Shown piece by piece: positions 51,301 through 52,807 of a stretch of 52,807 nt of DNA. Under the pieces are notes generated by a model. It did not search any database, was not told the origin of the DNA, and worked only from the letters and a program-made list of their open reading frames with translations. A program made the position numbers and the translations under genes. This stretch comes from Chlamydiota bacterium. GTDB taxonomy: Bacteria > Chlamydiota > Chlamydiia > Chlamydiales > JAAZZY01. Numbering within the stretch: position 1 is the stretch's first letter; the number at the start of each line of letters is the position of its first letter. The DNA is taken from NCBI GenBank assembly GCA_022601345.1, contig JAJACU010000003.1, positions 1 to 52,807 on the forward strand, read 5' to 3'.

Positions 51301-51733
51301 ATTTTTAGCACCTGCACTTCTTGTATTTGTTTTTATTGTGTTTAGTTGCGTTCAACAGACCGACAATAGAGCCCCTAAGCATATAATAAACTCACAAATT
51401 ATTTTTGATCGCGACCCTGCAGCTCAATACAATTCTGCTAACAACAACGTCCATTATGTTTTTTCAAAAGACTCTGAATACAAAGTCTACGTCAATAACA
51501 GACTGCTCTCTAGTGGAAGATATACTTATAAACGCTTTGCAGAGAATGAAGCGAAACTTGCAATTGACCTCTCAGACAACGCTCATACTGAAGTTTTGCT
51601 CTATTTAAAATTTTCAACTGTTGATCATGGAGAGTTCAAGTCTATTCCTTATCTGGATGAAGAACAACAAATCACTGGAAGCTTTCAAATCACATACTCT
51701 GGATCTACGGCCTTTTCACAAAATGAGGCTTAA
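51290..51733 (+). CDS. small lipoprotein, last gene of the exbBD operon
   Basis: A 147-residue predicted lipoprotein with signal MKSKFLAPALLVFVFIVFSC and lipid Cys at residue 20. The mature part is beta-rich (YKVYVNNRLLSSGRYTYKRF, then TEVLLYLKFSTVDHGEF). I start at the ATG at 51290 because it gives a clean lipobox; a start at 51272 would add six residues. It overlaps the preceding lipoprotein gene by 11 bases and the convergent gene by 29. It may assist the ExbBD machine or the outer membrane. Family unknown. Confidence 0.75.
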   Translation: MKSKFLAPALLVFVFIVFSCVQQTDNRAPKHIINSQIIFDRDPAAQYNSANNNVHYVFSKDSEYKVYVNNRLLSSGRYTYKRFAENEAKLAIDLSDNAHTEVLLYLKFSTVDHGEFKSIPYLDEEQQITGSFQITYSGSTAFSQNEA

Positions 51734-52807
51734 GATGCAGTATTGGATCTCTTTTCGCTTCAGCATGAATTTTTTTACAAATATGCACATTATAAGTAGC
51801 GTTTAGAAGTTGATAGAGATACTCCCGACGCTCTTTTACAATAGGCCTATTTTTTGCTAAATATGGAGGGATATGCATCAAAAACTGTCTCTCGATTTTA
51901 GAATCAACTTCCTCTTCAATTCCTAATGATATTTGAAAATAGTATAGCAGCTTGGTTTGCTCGCAACCAGCTCGATCTATTCCATCTCTACAAGTTATAT
52001 TCACTGAGTCTATTTCAAAATTTTGCAAACAATAAATTATCAACTGAGTATACACATGATCTATAAAGTAACGTCTTTCAGGAATTGTTAGTTTATTCTT
52101 CATATCAAAATACGTTGAATGCACAAACTCGATCACAGCTTTCATTCCCTTGCAGAAATCTTCATTTTCCAACCACTGTTGTGGAAAGTGATAATATCCT
52201 CGCGCTTGTTTACCCACTAAAAGATCATAGAATGTCTCTTTAAACATATTCGAATCATTTTGATGAGAATAAGACATTTGCTGATAATAAAACGCGCCGT
52301 CTGATGGCAAGCACATACAAAAAAAGTTCTCGAATTTACCCTCAAGAGATTTGATTGCAAAACTTCTCTGACCTTCTTTACCCCAAGTGCGCTGCTTATT
52401 GATATAAAGGTGGTTCTTATTCTCTGATTTTAAGACTTTTAAAAAACCTTTAAACTCTTCAATAACATGCGGTGTTTTTCCCAAAAATTCACAGGTTGGT
52501 GAGCCCATACGAACCATCTTAATGCGGCAGAGCCTACCTTTTCTAAAAAGAGCAAAACTATATAAAAGAAAGGGGTGGTTGTACATATGGGGGTCAAATA
52601 TTGTTTGAACTACACTTTCATTAAATTTTCTGAAATCACGCTCCAAAAAAATAGCAGGTTGAGAGTCTAGAATTAAATGGGATTCATCCAAGAATGAGTA
52701 CTGTGAAAAGTGTTTATCAAAATCAAGCTCTTTTGCTTCTTGTTTACGAGTTAAAGAAGCAAAAAGATCTCTTAATAGACGCTGACCAAATAAGAAAAGG
52801 TGAGATC
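51705..52807 (-). CDS. CX5R-type phosphatase-like protein (5' part beyond window edge)
   Basis: The frame is open through the right edge, so only the C-terminal ~366 residues are seen; a TTG at 52691 is internal, not the likely start. The key motif is NITCRDGIDRAG (C-x5-R, with the DR of lipid and dual-specificity phosphatases such as SopB/IpgD CKSGKDR), preceded by a helical stretch. C and R lie near 51990 and 51972. No signal peptide or membrane segment is visible. Phosphoinositide or protein-tyrosine phosphatases of intracellular bacteria are often type III or IV effectors. Substrate and secretion are inference. Confidence 0.6.
   Translation of the reverse strand, partial: SHLFLFGQRLLRDLFASLTRKQEAKELDFDKHFSQYSFLDESHLILDSQPAIFLERDFRKFNESVVQTIFDPHMYNHPFLLYSFALFRKGRLCRIKMVRMGSPTCEFLGKTPHVIEEFKGFLKVLKSENKNHLYINKQRTWGKEGQRSFAIKSLEGKFENFFCMCLPSDGAFYYQQMSYSHQNDSNMFKETFYDLLVGKQARGYYHFPQQWLENEDFCKGMKAVIEFVHSTYFDMKNKLTIPERRYFIDHVYTQLIIYCLQNFEIDSVNITCRDGIDRAGCEQTKLLYYFQISLGIEEEVDSKIERQFLMHIPPYLAKNRPIVKERREYLYQLLNATYNVHICKKIHAEAKRDPILHLKPHFVKRP

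Noticed and set aside
1-52807. CRISPR array, rRNA genes, replication origin or prophage
   Set aside because: No spaced direct repeats, rRNA-like sequence, DnaA-box cluster or phage gene was seen; dnaN-recF here is not next to dnaA.

Overview
The window is a dense, AT-rich bacterial chromosome segment with about 42 protein genes, one tRNA, and no rRNA, transposase, phage gene or CRISPR array that I can see. Gene content and order point to the phylum Chlamydiota, most likely an environmental (amoeba- or arthropod-associated) lineage rather than the genus Chlamydia. The clues are xseA-xseB-dxs, recF/dnaN/smpB near folD, sucA-sucB next to a small acidic CT053-like gene and hemW, pgi beside a tiny membrane ORF, and exbB-exbD followed by lipoproteins. 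The chlamydial synteny is from memory, not from a search.

Layout. 1-610: the end of a CDP-glycerol glycerophosphotransferase-like gene cut by the left edge. 602-10800 (minus): one tight operon, xseA-xseB-dxs-nadK-kbl-tdh-ugd-ispA-holA-zinc-ribbon gene. It combines DNA repair and replication, isoprenoid synthesis, NADP supply, threonine-to-glycine conversion and UDP-glucuronate formation. 10865-12507 (plus): tpiA-secG-def. 12533-13988: an orphan gene behind a near-consensus promoter that contains a palindrome. 14122-17662: a four-gene sugar cluster (SpsF-type cytidylyltransferase, GNAT-NeuB fusion, HAD phosphatase, Nudix-like) that looks like a nonulosonic-acid surface-glycan pathway, followed by an mreD-like gene and folD. 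19129-23372: smpB with a gene of unknown function on minus, divergent from dnaN-recF.

23382-30234 is rich in lineage-specific genes: an Inc-like hydrophobic protein, an adenylate kinase, tRNA-Pro(TGG), a 1231-residue helical protein, a 57-residue protein with its own promoter and terminator, and a small helical protein. 30342-32632 holds a 2Fe-2S ferredoxin, a DUF1858-IscA fusion and lipoamide dehydrogenase. A predicted His/Cys papain-like protein follows. 33706-37704 is sucB-sucA, which with lpd completes the 2-oxoglutarate dehydrogenase complex. On the other strand come a CT053-like gene, hemW, RNase Y, an MFS transporter and a DUF3604-like protein that lacks its metal ligands.

44653-48195 holds a 39-residue membrane ORF, pgi, an unrecognised gene and trmB. 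48261-51733 encodes what looks like one envelope module: a degenerate PP2C-like membrane protein, ExbB/TolQ, ExbD/TolR and two lipoproteins. The right edge cuts a gene with a CX5R phosphatase signature, a candidate secreted effector.

The most unusual items are the GNAT-NeuB cluster, the autonomous 57-residue gene, the PP2C-like/ExbBD module, the CX5R protein and the promoter palindrome at 12535-12554.
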